Shown here one piece after another: positions 1 to 5,612 of a DNA stretch of 5,635 nt. Source of the stretch: Victivallales bacterium (GTDB lineage Bacteria > Verrucomicrobiota > Lentisphaeria > Oligosphaerales > Oligosphaeraceae); assembly GCA_017543165.1 (NCBI GenBank), contig JAFYGL010000262.1, positions 1 through 5,635 on the forward strand, given 5' to 3'. The position numbers and the translations under genes are program-made. Numbering within the stretch: the first letter of the stretch is position 1; the number at the start of each line of letters is the position of its first letter. Under the pieces are notes generated by a model, which ran no database searches, had not been told where the DNA came from, and saw only the letters and a list, made by a program, of their open reading frames with translations.

Positions 1-135
1 AAAAGGGACAAAAGGGACAAAAGGGACAAAAGGGATAAAAGGGATAAAAGGGATAAAAGGGACAAAAGGGACAAAAGGGACAAAAGGGACAAAAGGGACA
101 AAAGGGACAAAAGGGACAAAAGGGACGAAAGGGAC
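1..135. repeat. Tandem array of 15 nine-bp units (AAAAGGGAC)
   Basis: Fifteen contiguous 9-bp units are visible. Eleven are AAAAGGGAC, three consecutive units at 28-54 are AAAAGGGAT, and the last (127-135) is GAAAGGGAC. The array begins at the first base of the window, so its true left end is unknown. The three adjacent T variants suggest local duplication of a mutated unit, as in slippage-driven expansion. Each unit supplies a GGG run separated by six bases, which fits the loose G-quadruplex pattern (four G3 runs with loops of 1-7) many times over on the plus strand. The A-tracts recur every 9 bp, not the ~10.5 bp of a helical turn, so strong cumulative bending is not expected. No reading frame here resembles a protein. 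Confidence 0.97.
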
Positions 136-181
136 AAATTGAGTGAACGTCTCTTCGTCCCTTTCGTCCCTTTTAGTCCCT
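112..181. repeat. Inverted copy of the array end; long hairpin
   Basis: The last two array units, AAAAGGGACGAAAGGGAC (118-135), are matched by their exact reverse complement at 157-174. This gives an 18-bp perfect stem with a 21-nt AT-rich loop (136-156). After one unpaired A (175), GTCCCT at 176-181 pairs with AGGGAC at 112-117, so the stem can grow to 24 bp with one bulge. The G-variant unit is mirrored in order, so the arm looks like an inverted duplication of the array end and not chance similarity. No T-run follows on the plus strand, so it does not look like a normal intrinsic terminator for rightward transcription. It could end leftward or converging transcription, or be a replication or recombination product. 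Confidence 0.9.
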
Positions 182-244
182 GAAAACTACCCTCTTGGGG
201 AACAGAGCAATAGAAAAAAAAGCAATATGGAGTATATTTAGCAC

Positions 245-261
245 GCAAAATTAACTTTTGC
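245..261. promoter_or_regulatory. 17-bp palindrome, possible operator
   Basis: GCAAAATTAACTTTTGC has two perfect 6-bp arms (245-250 and 256-261) around a 5-bp AT centre. It lies just upstream of the candidate -35 element, a common place for a repressor or activator dimer site. An AT-rich palindrome of this size can occur by chance in such a leader, and no regulator is encoded in the window. Its role as an operator is inference. Confidence 0.25.
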
Positions 262-266
262 CTCGC

Positions 267-297
267 TTGATTGTGATCGGCGTGATATTCGTATAAA
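267..297 (+). promoter_or_regulatory. Candidate sigma-70-type promoter
   Basis: TTGATT (267-272) and TATAAA (292-297) resemble -35 and -10 boxes but are 19 bp apart, longer than the preferred 17. TTGTGA (271-276) gives a 15-bp alternative with the same -10. Transcription would start near 304, leaving a short 5' leader of about 18 nt before the ATG at 322. It is the best promoter-like pair I find upstream of the gene cluster, but each box is imperfect. Confidence 0.3.
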
Positions 298-311
298 GGC
301 AAACTTAACAC

Positions 312-318
312 AGGGAAG
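312..318 (+). promoter_or_regulatory. Ribosome binding site of the CofE-like gene
   Basis: AGGGAAG at 312-318 lies three bases before the ATG at 322, with its purine core AGGGA five bases from it. It supports this start codon. It is the best purine-rich site among the four genes apart from manA. Confidence 0.5.
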
Positions 319-321
319 AAG

Positions 322-1515
322 ATGCGAACAGTCGGTACTGTAGTACGTGGAATACGCTGCCCCATATTCCGCCAGGGAGATGACTTGGCAAAGGCAGTGA
401 CAGAGGCGTTGAAGCAGGCTTGGGAAAGCGAAGGCTTTGCCTTGCGGGACAGGGATGTGATAGGAATAACGGAATCAGTGGTGGCCCGCACACAGGGCAA
501 CTACGTCACTTGCGACCAGATTGCCGCCGACGTGCGTGCAAAATTCCCCAGCGGCACTGTTGGCGTCATATTCCCCATCCTCAGCCGCAACCGCTTCGCC
601 GTGCTGCTGCGCGGCATAGCCCGCGGCGCGGAAAAGGTGCATATCCAGTTCAGCTTCCCCTCTGACGAAGTGGGAAACCACCTGATGAGCCAGGAGGTAA
701 TGGACGAATCTGGCATAGACCCATGGAAGGATGTGCTTACTGAAGAGCAATACCGCAAGACATTCGGCGAGCATGTGGCGCACCCCTTCACTGGCATGGA
801 CTATGTGAAAATCTACAAGGAAATCGTCGGGCTGGACAAGGTCAGCGTCTCATTTGCCAACAATCCGCGTGAAGTGCTCAAATACACGAAGCAGGTCATA
901 AACTGCGATATTCACACTCGTGCCAGGACAAAAAGACTGCTCCTTGCCGCAGGTGCGGAAAAGGTGTTCAGCCTGGATGAAATCTGCAGTGCGCCAGTCG
1001 AGGCAGGTGCGGGCTACAACGAAAAGTACGGTCTGCTTGGCTCCAACAAGTCAGATGAGGAAAGAGTGAAGTTGTTCCCCAGGGACTGCCAGGCTTTGGT
1101 GGAGGATGTGCAGAGACGCCTCAAGGAAATGACAGGCAAGACAGTCGAGGTCATGGTCTATGGCGACGGTGCATTCAAGGATCCAGTGGGCAAGATCTGG
1201 GAGTTGGCCGACCCTGTGGTGTCCCCCGCGTTCACCGCTGGTTTGAAGGGCACGCCTAACGAAATCAAATTGAAATATCTAGCGGATGAGATACAGAAGA
1301 CAGGCGCCAGCGACGCCGATGTGCGCTCTGGCATTATCGAGCATATACGCCACAAGGGCGGCAACCTCTACGGCAAGGAAGAATCTCTGGGAACCACACC
1401 TCGCCAGTTGACCGACCTGCTGGGCAGCCTGTGCGACTTGACCAGCGGCTCTGGTGACAAGGGCACCCCAGTCATCCTTATCCAGGGATATTTTGACAAC
1501 CTGGCAAACGATTGA
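322..1515 (+). CDS. CofE-like F420-0:gamma-glutamyl ligase family protein
   Basis: The 397-residue product resembles the coenzyme F420-0:L-glutamate ligase family (CofE, PF01996). Archaeal CofE uses GTP to add gamma-linked glutamates to F420-0. Family-like stretches are GDDL at residues 19-22, a RDVIGITESVVARTQG segment at 44-59 (compare DGDVLVV..VSKAEG in CofE), VEVMVYGDGAFKDPVG at 275-290 (near the CofE TDTNGR region), and a C-terminal LLGSLCDLTSGSGDKGTPVILIQG at 366-389 (compare the CofE GEGGDGIPAVVVRG end). CofE is usually about 250 residues; here roughly 150 extra residues lie between the N-terminal and C-terminal parts. Long versions are, as I recall, annotated in bacteria not known to make F420. 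No cofC, cofD or cofGH gene is visible, so the true substrate is unknown. The ATG at 322 has an AGGGAAG site a few bases upstream and places the GDDL motif at the usual distance. There is no signal peptide, so it should be cytoplasmic. Family assignment is fairly sure; function is not. Confidence 0.8.
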   Translation: MRTVGTVVRGIRCPIFRQGDDLAKAVTEALKQAWESEGFALRDRDVIGITESVVARTQGNYVTCDQIAADVRAKFPSGTVGVIFPILSRNRFAVLLRGIARGAEKVHIQFSFPSDEVGNHLMSQEVMDESGIDPWKDVLTEEQYRKTFGEHVAHPFTGMDYVKIYKEIVGLDKVSVSFANNPREVLKYTKQVINCDIHTRARTKRLLLAAGAEKVFSLDEICSAPVEAGAGYNEKYGLLGSNKSDEERVKLFPRDCQALVEDVQRRLKEMTGKTVEVMVYGDGAFKDPVGKIWELADPVVSPAFTAGLKGTPNEIKLKYLADEIQKTGASDADVRSGIIEHIRHKGGNLYGKEESLGTTPRQLTDLLGSLCDLTSGSGDKGTPVILIQGYFDNLAND

Positions 1516-1521
1516 GATAAA

Positions 1522-1546
1522 TGTGGGCGCCGCTTAGGCGCCCGCA
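1522..1546 (+). other. Intergenic hairpin before rnd
   Basis: The arms TGTGGGCGCC (1522-1531) and GGCGCCCGCA (1537-1546) form a 10-bp stem containing one G-T wobble and a GCTTA loop. The stem begins six bases after the CofE-like stop and ends nine bases before the rnd start codon. What follows is ATTAAAATT, not a T-run, so a strong intrinsic terminator is unlikely. It may be an mRNA stability element, a processing site, a partial attenuator, or a control on rnd translation, because it occupies the place where a ribosome binding site would normally lie. Confidence 0.7.
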
Positions 1547-1555
1547 ATTAAAATT

Positions 1556-2713
1556 ATGGCATATAGAATCATTGACAATGGGGCGGCTCTGGCAGACTTT
1601 TGCCAGGCCGCCTTAAAGCAGGAAATTATCGCTGTAGATACCGAATTCGTCTGGCGCAACACGTATTATCCCAAGTTCGCACTGTTGCAGATTGCCTGGA
1701 ACGAGGATAATTGTGTCCTGATAGATCCATTGGCGATAGAGGACAAGGCACCGCTGGCGCAGTTGATGGAGGCGCCAGGCGTGAAAAAGGTTTTCCATGC
1801 CGCGTTCAATGACATTCCCATAATCGAGCGCTGGGCGAATTGCCATGTCTGCAATATCGGGGATACCATAGTTGCCGCTGGCTTTGCAAATCTGACTGCC
1901 CGCCTTTCATTGGCAAAACTGTTTGCCACCCAGATGGGGCTGGTGCTTGCAAAGACGGAAACCCGCAGCGACTGGATGAAACGCCCTTTGAGCGAGGCTC
2001 AACTTGAGTATGCAGGCGACGATGTGGCTAAACTTGTCGCATTATACCAGATACTTGTGGCAAAAGTGGAAGAGACGGGCAATCTTGCATTCTACAATGA
2101 GGAGATGGAACAGCGCTCGCAGCCTGGCGCCAACGATGAAATGCCTTTGGACGAATGCTGGCTTCGCGTGTCGCGCTCTCCCTTCATCCATTTTACAAAG
2201 CAGGACTATGCTGTGCTGAGCAGGCTGGCCGCCTGGCGCGAAAGCACGGCGCGGGCTGAGGACCTGCCGCGCAATGCCGTGTTCCGTGACGAGTGGCTGG
2301 TGCAGGCCGCCATAAAGCATCCATACACGCAGAAAGAGGTTGCCGCGCTGCCAGGCATCTGGTCCAAGTTGGCAAAATTGCGTGGCGAGGCGGTTGCCAA
2401 GGTGGTTTCCGCGGCAATGAAACTGCAGCCCCAGGACTGGCCAGATATGAGCCAGGTGCTGTTTGACAGGCGCATTGTGAAGCAGCGCAGCGACCGCGTG
2501 GTGGCCCTTATGAACAAGCGTGCCGAGGCACGCGGCATAGACCCCATGCTGCTGGGAAGCCATCGCGCCGCGCAGGACTTCGTGATTGCTGCCAATTCGC
2601 AGGAGAAACTTGCAAAAACAAGGCTAATGAATGGCTGGTGCCATGAATTGCTTGCACCTGCAATTGACGATATTGCAGACGAGTATTACAAGAAGAGGAT
2701 GATGCCCAGATGA
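1556..2713 (+). CDS. rnd: Ribonuclease D (3'-5' exoribonuclease)
   Basis: The 385-residue product matches RNase D, which trims 3' ends of tRNA precursors and other small structured RNAs in the cytoplasm. The N-terminal DEDD exonuclease domain (about 1-180) keeps all expected motifs: Exo I DTE at 28-30, Exo II D85 within KVFHAAFND, and Exo III of the DEDDy type, Y151 and D155 in EYAGDD. D28, E30, D85 and D155 would bind the two metal ions and Y151 would help catalysis. The SDWMKRPL stretch at 137-144 is typical of RNase D. An HRDC domain follows at about 215-290 (LPRNAVFRDEWL at 237-248), then a second helical HRDC-like region to the C terminus (RAEARGIDPMLLGSHRA). The length is close to the 375 residues of the E. 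coli enzyme, so the gene looks complete. The ATG at 1556 aligns with the E. coli N terminus but has no Shine-Dalgarno site and sits just after a hairpin. Its stop overlaps the manA start by ATGA, so the two are likely translationally coupled. Confidence 0.95.
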   Translation: MAYRIIDNGAALADFCQAALKQEIIAVDTEFVWRNTYYPKFALLQIAWNEDNCVLIDPLAIEDKAPLAQLMEAPGVKKVFHAAFNDIPIIERWANCHVCNIGDTIVAAGFANLTARLSLAKLFATQMGLVLAKTETRSDWMKRPLSEAQLEYAGDDVAKLVALYQILVAKVEETGNLAFYNEEMEQRSQPGANDEMPLDECWLRVSRSPFIHFTKQDYAVLSRLAAWRESTARAEDLPRNAVFRDEWLVQAAIKHPYTQKEVAALPGIWSKLAKLRGEAVAKVVSAAMKLQPQDWPDMSQVLFDRRIVKQRSDRVVALMNKRAEARGIDPMLLGSHRAAQDFVIAANSQEKLAKTRLMNGWCHELLAPAIDDIADEYYKKRMMPR

Positions 2714-3813
2714 CATTCCTTAAACTGAAATGCCCAGTGCAGCATTACGCCTGGGGCGAGAAGTGCACCGAAGGCAATTATCCTTTCATTGCGCAGTTTC
2801 TGGGCGAGAATGCAGCAGATTTGCCATGGGCGGAATTGTGGATGGGGGCGCATCCGAAGGCGAGTTCCTGCCTGGAGAATGGCACCGCCCTCAACCAGGC
2901 GATTGCCGCACAGCCATTGAAAATGCTGGGACATGAGGGTAATCTGCGCTTCCTGCTGAAAGTGCTGTGCTGCTCAAGCCCACTTTCCATCCAGTCGCAT
3001 CCAGACAAGGCGACCGCAGTGCGCCTGCACGCATTGTATCCAGATGAATTCCCCGATGACAACCACAAGCCAGAGGTGCTGTGGGCGTTGTCTCCATTCA
3101 GGGTGCTGGCTGGATTCCGCCCCATACAAGAGGCGATTGCGGACTTCAATGCGAAAAAGTGCCTTGCGCACTGGGCGCGATTGCTGTCAGAAACTGGCGA
3201 TTATTCCTCATTGTGCCGCAGCATATTTGAAGGCGACACGCCTTCTTTCGAAAACATGGAACTGGATTCCTCCAATGAAAGGGATGCCCTGTTTGCGGAA
3301 TTGTGGAAGGCATATCCAGGTGACAGCGGTACCTTTTTCGCATATTTGCTGAACTACATCAGGCTTGCGCCAGGGCAGGCTGTCTTCGTCCCCGCCAATA
3401 CCCCCCATGCATACATAGAGGGCAGAGGCGTGGAGTGCATGGCATGTTCGGACAATGTGATACGCGCTGGCCTTACACCAAAGAGCAAGCGCAAGGACCT
3501 TCTTATGGAGACATTGGACTTTGCGCCTTCGTCTCCTGCCTTCATGCTGGCGAGGAACAGCGCCCAAACGGGCTTCAGGCTGGATGCCAGCCCTGACTTC
3601 AGCCTCACAATCATCAAAGGCGGGCAGAATATCATGTTTCCCAAAAACACACCTGCCATAGTATGCATGCTGGCGGGAACTGCGGAACTTTCCTGCAAGG
3701 AAGGCAGGCTCAATGCAAAAGCAGGCGAGGTCTTTTTCAAGACGGCGGATACAGAGATGGCCAGCCTCGCCGCAAACACAATGGATACGCTGATTGCCAT
3801 CGCAGAAGAGTAA
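2710..3813 (+). CDS. manA: Mannose-6-phosphate isomerase, class I
   Basis: The 367-residue product is a class I (zinc) phosphomannose isomerase. It interconverts mannose-6-phosphate and fructose-6-phosphate in the cytoplasm, feeding either mannose breakdown or GDP-mannose synthesis. Family motifs are QHYAWG at 11-16, AELWMGAHPKA at 41-51, SIQSHPDK at 93-100, NHKPE at 118-122, GQAVFVPANTPHAYIEG at 222-238, and the signature SDNVIRAGLTPK at 247-258. By comparison with E. coli ManA, the zinc ligands are Q95, H97, E122 and H233, all present. The C-terminal cupin half is complete, although the protein is somewhat shorter than the 391 residues of E. coli ManA. The ATG at 2710 overlaps the rnd stop in ATGA, and AGGA at 2696-2699 inside rnd is a reasonable ribosome binding site. 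A class I enzyme in an operon with RNase D has no obvious pathway link; co-expression may be incidental. Confidence 0.95.
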   Translation: MTFLKLKCPVQHYAWGEKCTEGNYPFIAQFLGENAADLPWAELWMGAHPKASSCLENGTALNQAIAAQPLKMLGHEGNLRFLLKVLCCSSPLSIQSHPDKATAVRLHALYPDEFPDDNHKPEVLWALSPFRVLAGFRPIQEAIADFNAKKCLAHWARLLSETGDYSSLCRSIFEGDTPSFENMELDSSNERDALFAELWKAYPGDSGTFFAYLLNYIRLAPGQAVFVPANTPHAYIEGRGVECMACSDNVIRAGLTPKSKRKDLLMETLDFAPSSPAFMLARNSAQTGFRLDASPDFSLTIIKGGQNIMFPKNTPAIVCMLAGTAELSCKEGRLNAKAGEVFFKTADTEMASLAANTMDTLIAIAEE

Positions 3814-3849
3814 ATGCGGGCGTAGCGACCGCGCACATAAGCAACAACT
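3814..3849 (+). other. Short manA-downstream gap with an imperfect hairpin
   Basis: The 36-nt gap contains GCGG (3816-3819) pairing with CCGC (3829-3832). After a G-A mismatch, CG (3821-3822) pairs with CG (3826-3827) around a TAG loop. No T-run follows. No purine-rich ribosome binding site is seen before the ATG at 3850; the bases just before it read GCAACAACT. The next gene is in the same frame as manA but is separated from it by three in-frame stops (3811 TAA, 3823 TAG, 3838 TAA), so these are two genes and not a split one. Confidence 0.5.
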
Positions 3850-5340
3850 ATGGAACTATTCAAGGAACTTGGAATAGCCTGGGAACTGGAGAAAATCAGG
3901 CCCTTCAAGGTGGACGGCGTTTACTGCTGGGAGAAGGAATACCAGGACATATTGCACGCTGGAGTATGGGCAAGGCATTTTCCCAAGGCAAAATACATCC
4001 ACAACAACGAGACCATTCTCTTCTACCATAACGAGCCAGGCTATCAGGGCGAGATTCTCTACAGGACCCAGCCCATTGGCGGGCAGGGCATAGAACGCTC
4101 CGTGCTGAACGAGTACATTGACGACCTGAAAGAACTTGTTTCATACGCGCAGGACAAGCCCAAGGCGATGGCTTTGCTTCAGCAATTGCAGTTGCCAGTG
4201 CCGTTGTATGCATCGGAACGGCTGCGCTTCTACATGGGGGAGGACAACAAGGCGCATCTGGCTGTGATGTGGGGCTTTATTGATGAAAAAGACAACGAAG
4301 TCATGCCCATAATGCCCATAGAGGAATACGCCAGGCAGTTTGAGGAATTCGTGCCTGACATGCGGGCTGTGCCGAAGCGGAGCCATGTCCGCCTTACGCT
4401 GTTTGTCATCGCAGCGGCATTTGCATTGCTGGTGTGGGCGATGGCGCGTTCAGGCCGTGTGGTGGAAGGTCCTGGCATGCAGCCGCCAGATGTGGAGCAC
4501 GATATAGCGGGCAACCTCTATGTGCAGCCTGTCGGGCTTGTGAACAGGGGCGAGATAGTCGCCGCCAGAAGTGCATACAAGGGCACTCTTGACATACTGG
4601 GCACGCGCCGCAATGTGAAGGCCGCCGAGGTGGTCTATCATCGTTTTGACACGGTGGGCAATTATCAACTTTCCCTTTGGAATGACATGTATAAAGCCGA
4701 TAATCAGATTCTGGTTGCAGTGCGGGATGGCGGGCAGCCTGTCCCTGAAGGCTGTGCTGTTGCGATTTCGCCGTCCTGTCCCATTGTGGGGGATGAGGTC
4801 CATGCCGTGAACTGCTCGCCACTGCCGCCAGATGTCAAGGCAGTGGAATGCAATGTGCGCTGGGATGGCGGTGACAGCGGGCCTATATGGAAGCCCCTTG
4901 GAAATGACGGCACGCTCGAATTGCAGTGCCATGTATTCAAGGAGCCTGGAATGCACAAGGTGGAGATGGAGATGAAAATGGAGGATGGCTCCATTCGCAC
5001 TAGCCAGCTGGAGTTTCCAGTGTTCGACGCCAATGGACTGTGCCCTGGCACGGAGGCAACTGTGCTTCGCCCTGGACTTGCTTTGTTCCCATTGACTGGA
5101 ACCGCCTTCACACGGCAAAATATATATGTCTGCGACGTGGCGGAAGGCCATGTGGATTTTGTGGTGGACCGCCTGGTGAATTGGGGCGATGGGGTTGGGC
5201 AGCATATTCCTGCAGGCCAGCACAAGGTGCTTCACAACTACAGGGCGCCTGGCATATATACTATCCAGCTGCATTATGCCTTGAAGTCAGGGCAGCGACT
5301 TTACGCCGAGACAAAGTTGACTGTCGTGGAACGCAAGTGA
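3850..5340 (+). CDS. Unrecognised single-pass membrane protein with PKD-like repeats
   Basis: I do not recognise this 496-residue protein as a named family. It has no N-terminal signal peptide. Residues 1 to about 175 form a soluble, charged, aromatic-rich domain with one cysteine (C26). A single hydrophobic helix follows at about 182-199 (LTLFVIAAAFALLVWAMA), preceded by K176, R177 and R181. That charge pattern fits an N-in/C-out type II topology, although R200 and R203 lie on the other side. The part after the helix (about 220-496) is beta-rich and looks like three degenerate PKD-like or Ig-like repeats. Their ends resemble the PKD pattern H-x-F/Y-x-x-x-G-x-Y: YHRFDTVGNYQLSL at 263-275, NVRWDGGDSG with HVFKEPGMHKVEM at 335-373, and the best one, NWGDG at 444-448 with HNYRAPGIYTIQL at 462-474. 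Seven cysteines (302, 310, 322, 334, 360, 398, 428) lie outside the membrane and could form disulfides. A link between a cytoplasmic module and the envelope or a surface ligand is inference. The ATG at 3850 is the first after in-frame stops and lacks a Shine-Dalgarno site. Confidence 0.85.
   Translation: MELFKELGIAWELEKIRPFKVDGVYCWEKEYQDILHAGVWARHFPKAKYIHNNETILFYHNEPGYQGEILYRTQPIGGQGIERSVLNEYIDDLKELVSYAQDKPKAMALLQQLQLPVPLYASERLRFYMGEDNKAHLAVMWGFIDEKDNEVMPIMPIEEYARQFEEFVPDMRAVPKRSHVRLTLFVIAAAFALLVWAMARSGRVVEGPGMQPPDVEHDIAGNLYVQPVGLVNRGEIVAARSAYKGTLDILGTRRNVKAAEVVYHRFDTVGNYQLSLWNDMYKADNQILVAVRDGGQPVPEGCAVAISPSCPIVGDEVHAVNCSPLPPDVKAVECNVRWDGGDSGPIWKPLGNDGTLELQCHVFKEPGMHKVEMEMKMEDGSIRTSQLEFPVFDANGLCPGTEATVLRPGLALFPLTGTAFTRQNIYVCDVAEGHVDFVVDRLVNWGDGVGQHIPAGQHKVLHNYRAPGIYTIQLHYALKSGQRLYAETKLTVVERK
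4393..4446 (+). other. Predicted transmembrane helix of the 3850-5340 protein
   Basis: These codons encode residues 182-199, an uninterrupted hydrophobic run with one Thr and one Trp. K176, R177 and R181 lie just before it, R200 and R203 just after. It divides the protein into a soluble N-terminal module and the PKD-like part. It is too far from the N terminus to be a cleaved signal. Confidence 0.8.
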
Positions 5341-5398
5341 TTCTTTGTTTATCGCTCTGCTCCAGCAATGTGTTGACAGGCGTTTGTAATTGGCAGTT
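5341..5398. other. Non-coding stretch after the last gene
   Basis: These 58 bases after the stop codon are AT-rich and contain no hairpin, promoter or frame that I can support. They separate the last gene from the palindrome cluster. Confidence 0.4.
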
Positions 5399-5415
5399 CG
5401 GCCCCGCTGGGGCCG
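5399..5415. repeat. Palindrome A (CGGCCCC-GCT-GGGGCCG)
   Basis: A perfect 7-bp stem closes on a 3-nt GCT loop. The core GGCCCC-N3-GGGGCC is shared with palindromes C and D further right, differing from C in one loop base. No T-run follows, so it is unlikely to terminate transcription alone. It looks like a member of a small repeat family. Confidence 0.85.
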
Positions 5416-5427
5416 TAGTCACTAGTA

Positions 5428-5463
5428 CGGCGCATCCCCGTGCGCCGCGTGCGGCGCACGGGG
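5428..5463. repeat. Palindrome B with an alternative overlapping hairpin
   Basis: CCCCGTGCGCCGC (5436-5448) and GCGGCGCACGGGG (5451-5463) form a perfect 13-bp GC-rich inverted repeat with only GT between the arms, so the real loop must be CGTG or larger. CGGCGCA also occurs at 5428-5434 and can pair with TGCGCCG (5441-5447) around a TCCCCG loop. The two structures share the 5441-5447 arm and exclude each other. The following TTATTGATATT is T-rich but not a true U-tract, so B could be a weak terminator of the upstream genes. It might instead be a REP-like element. Confidence 0.85.
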
Positions 5464-5471
5464 TTATTGAT

Positions 5472-5601
5472 ATTGGGCCCCGTTGGGGCCCTTTCCAAAG
5501 CAAGTTTTTTGCCTGTTTGCAGCCACTTTCCATTGCGGAAAACAAGATTATCATGAAAAATCAAGTTTTATGCCCAGGAAAGGGCCCCAACGGGGCCCAA
5601 T
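5472..5601. repeat. 130-bp element with 25-bp exact terminal inverted repeats
   Basis: Positions 5472-5496 and 5577-5601 are exact 25-bp reverse complements, and each arm is itself a hairpin (palindromes C and D, loops GTT and AAC). The 80-bp AT-richer spacer contains a 13-bp near-direct repeat, CAAGTTTTTTGCC at 5501-5513 and CAAGTTTTATGCC at 5562-5574 (12 of 13 match), plus a small TTTCC-ATTGC-GGAAA hairpin (5527-5541). The layout resembles a REPIN, two REP palindromes in opposite orientation, or a small MITE. I see no convincing target-site duplication. No transposase is in the window, so any mobility would depend on one elsewhere. Confidence 0.8.
5475..5494 (+). terminator. Possible weak intrinsic terminator (palindrome C)
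   Basis: GGGCCCC (5475-5481), a GTT loop and GGGGCCC (5485-5491) form a perfect 7-bp GC stem followed by TTT. It is about 135 bp after the last stop codon. The T-run is short, and the same sequence recurs inverted at 5577-5601, so it may be a dispersed repeat that happens to terminate transcription. Confidence 0.3.
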
Positions 5602-5612
5602 TTGAATATCCT

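Larger units (their letters stand above)
182..321 (+). other. AT-rich non-coding leader before the first gene
   Basis: This ~140-bp stretch separates the repeat from the first start codon. I see no open frame with coding character on either strand. It contains a run of eight A (214-221), a small CCC-TCTT-GGG hairpin (190-199), the palindrome at 245-261 and the candidate promoter at 267-297. It most likely holds the control region of the downstream genes. Confidence 0.55.

Noticed and set aside
1..135. CRISPR array
   Set aside because: Units are 9 bp and contiguous with no unique spacers, so this is a simple tandem repeat.
1..135. Origin of replication (iteron array)
   Set aside because: Iterons are usually longer (about 17-22 bp) and lie beside a replication initiator gene; none is present and I see no DnaA boxes.
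1522..1555. Intrinsic terminator after the CofE-like gene
   Set aside because: The stem is good but is followed by ATTAAAATT without a T-run, and rnd starts nine bases later with no room for a new promoter.
3811..3850. manA and the next gene as one gene split by a nonsense mutation
   Set aside because: They are in the same frame, but three in-frame stops lie between them and ManA already has a full-length C terminus.
4450..5274. Long minus-strand frame of 274 codons
   Set aside because: It lies entirely antisense to the membrane protein gene, whose frame has a coherent helix and PKD-like repeats. The antisense product shows no recognisable motif and is a shadow frame.
5349..5564. Minus-strand small protein gene (71 codons; a 97-codon frame also overlaps)
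   Set aside because: It runs through palindromes A, B and C, its composition follows the repeats, and I see no domain or convincing ribosome site. I cannot exclude a real small gene but do not support one.
5539..5569. Imperfect hairpin AAAACAAGATT with AATCAAGTTTT
   Set aside because: Two central mismatches and high AT content make it weak; not distinguishable from chance.
5472..5601. Complete insertion sequence
   Set aside because: It is only 130 bp with no transposase frame and no clear target-site duplication; at most it is a non-autonomous element.
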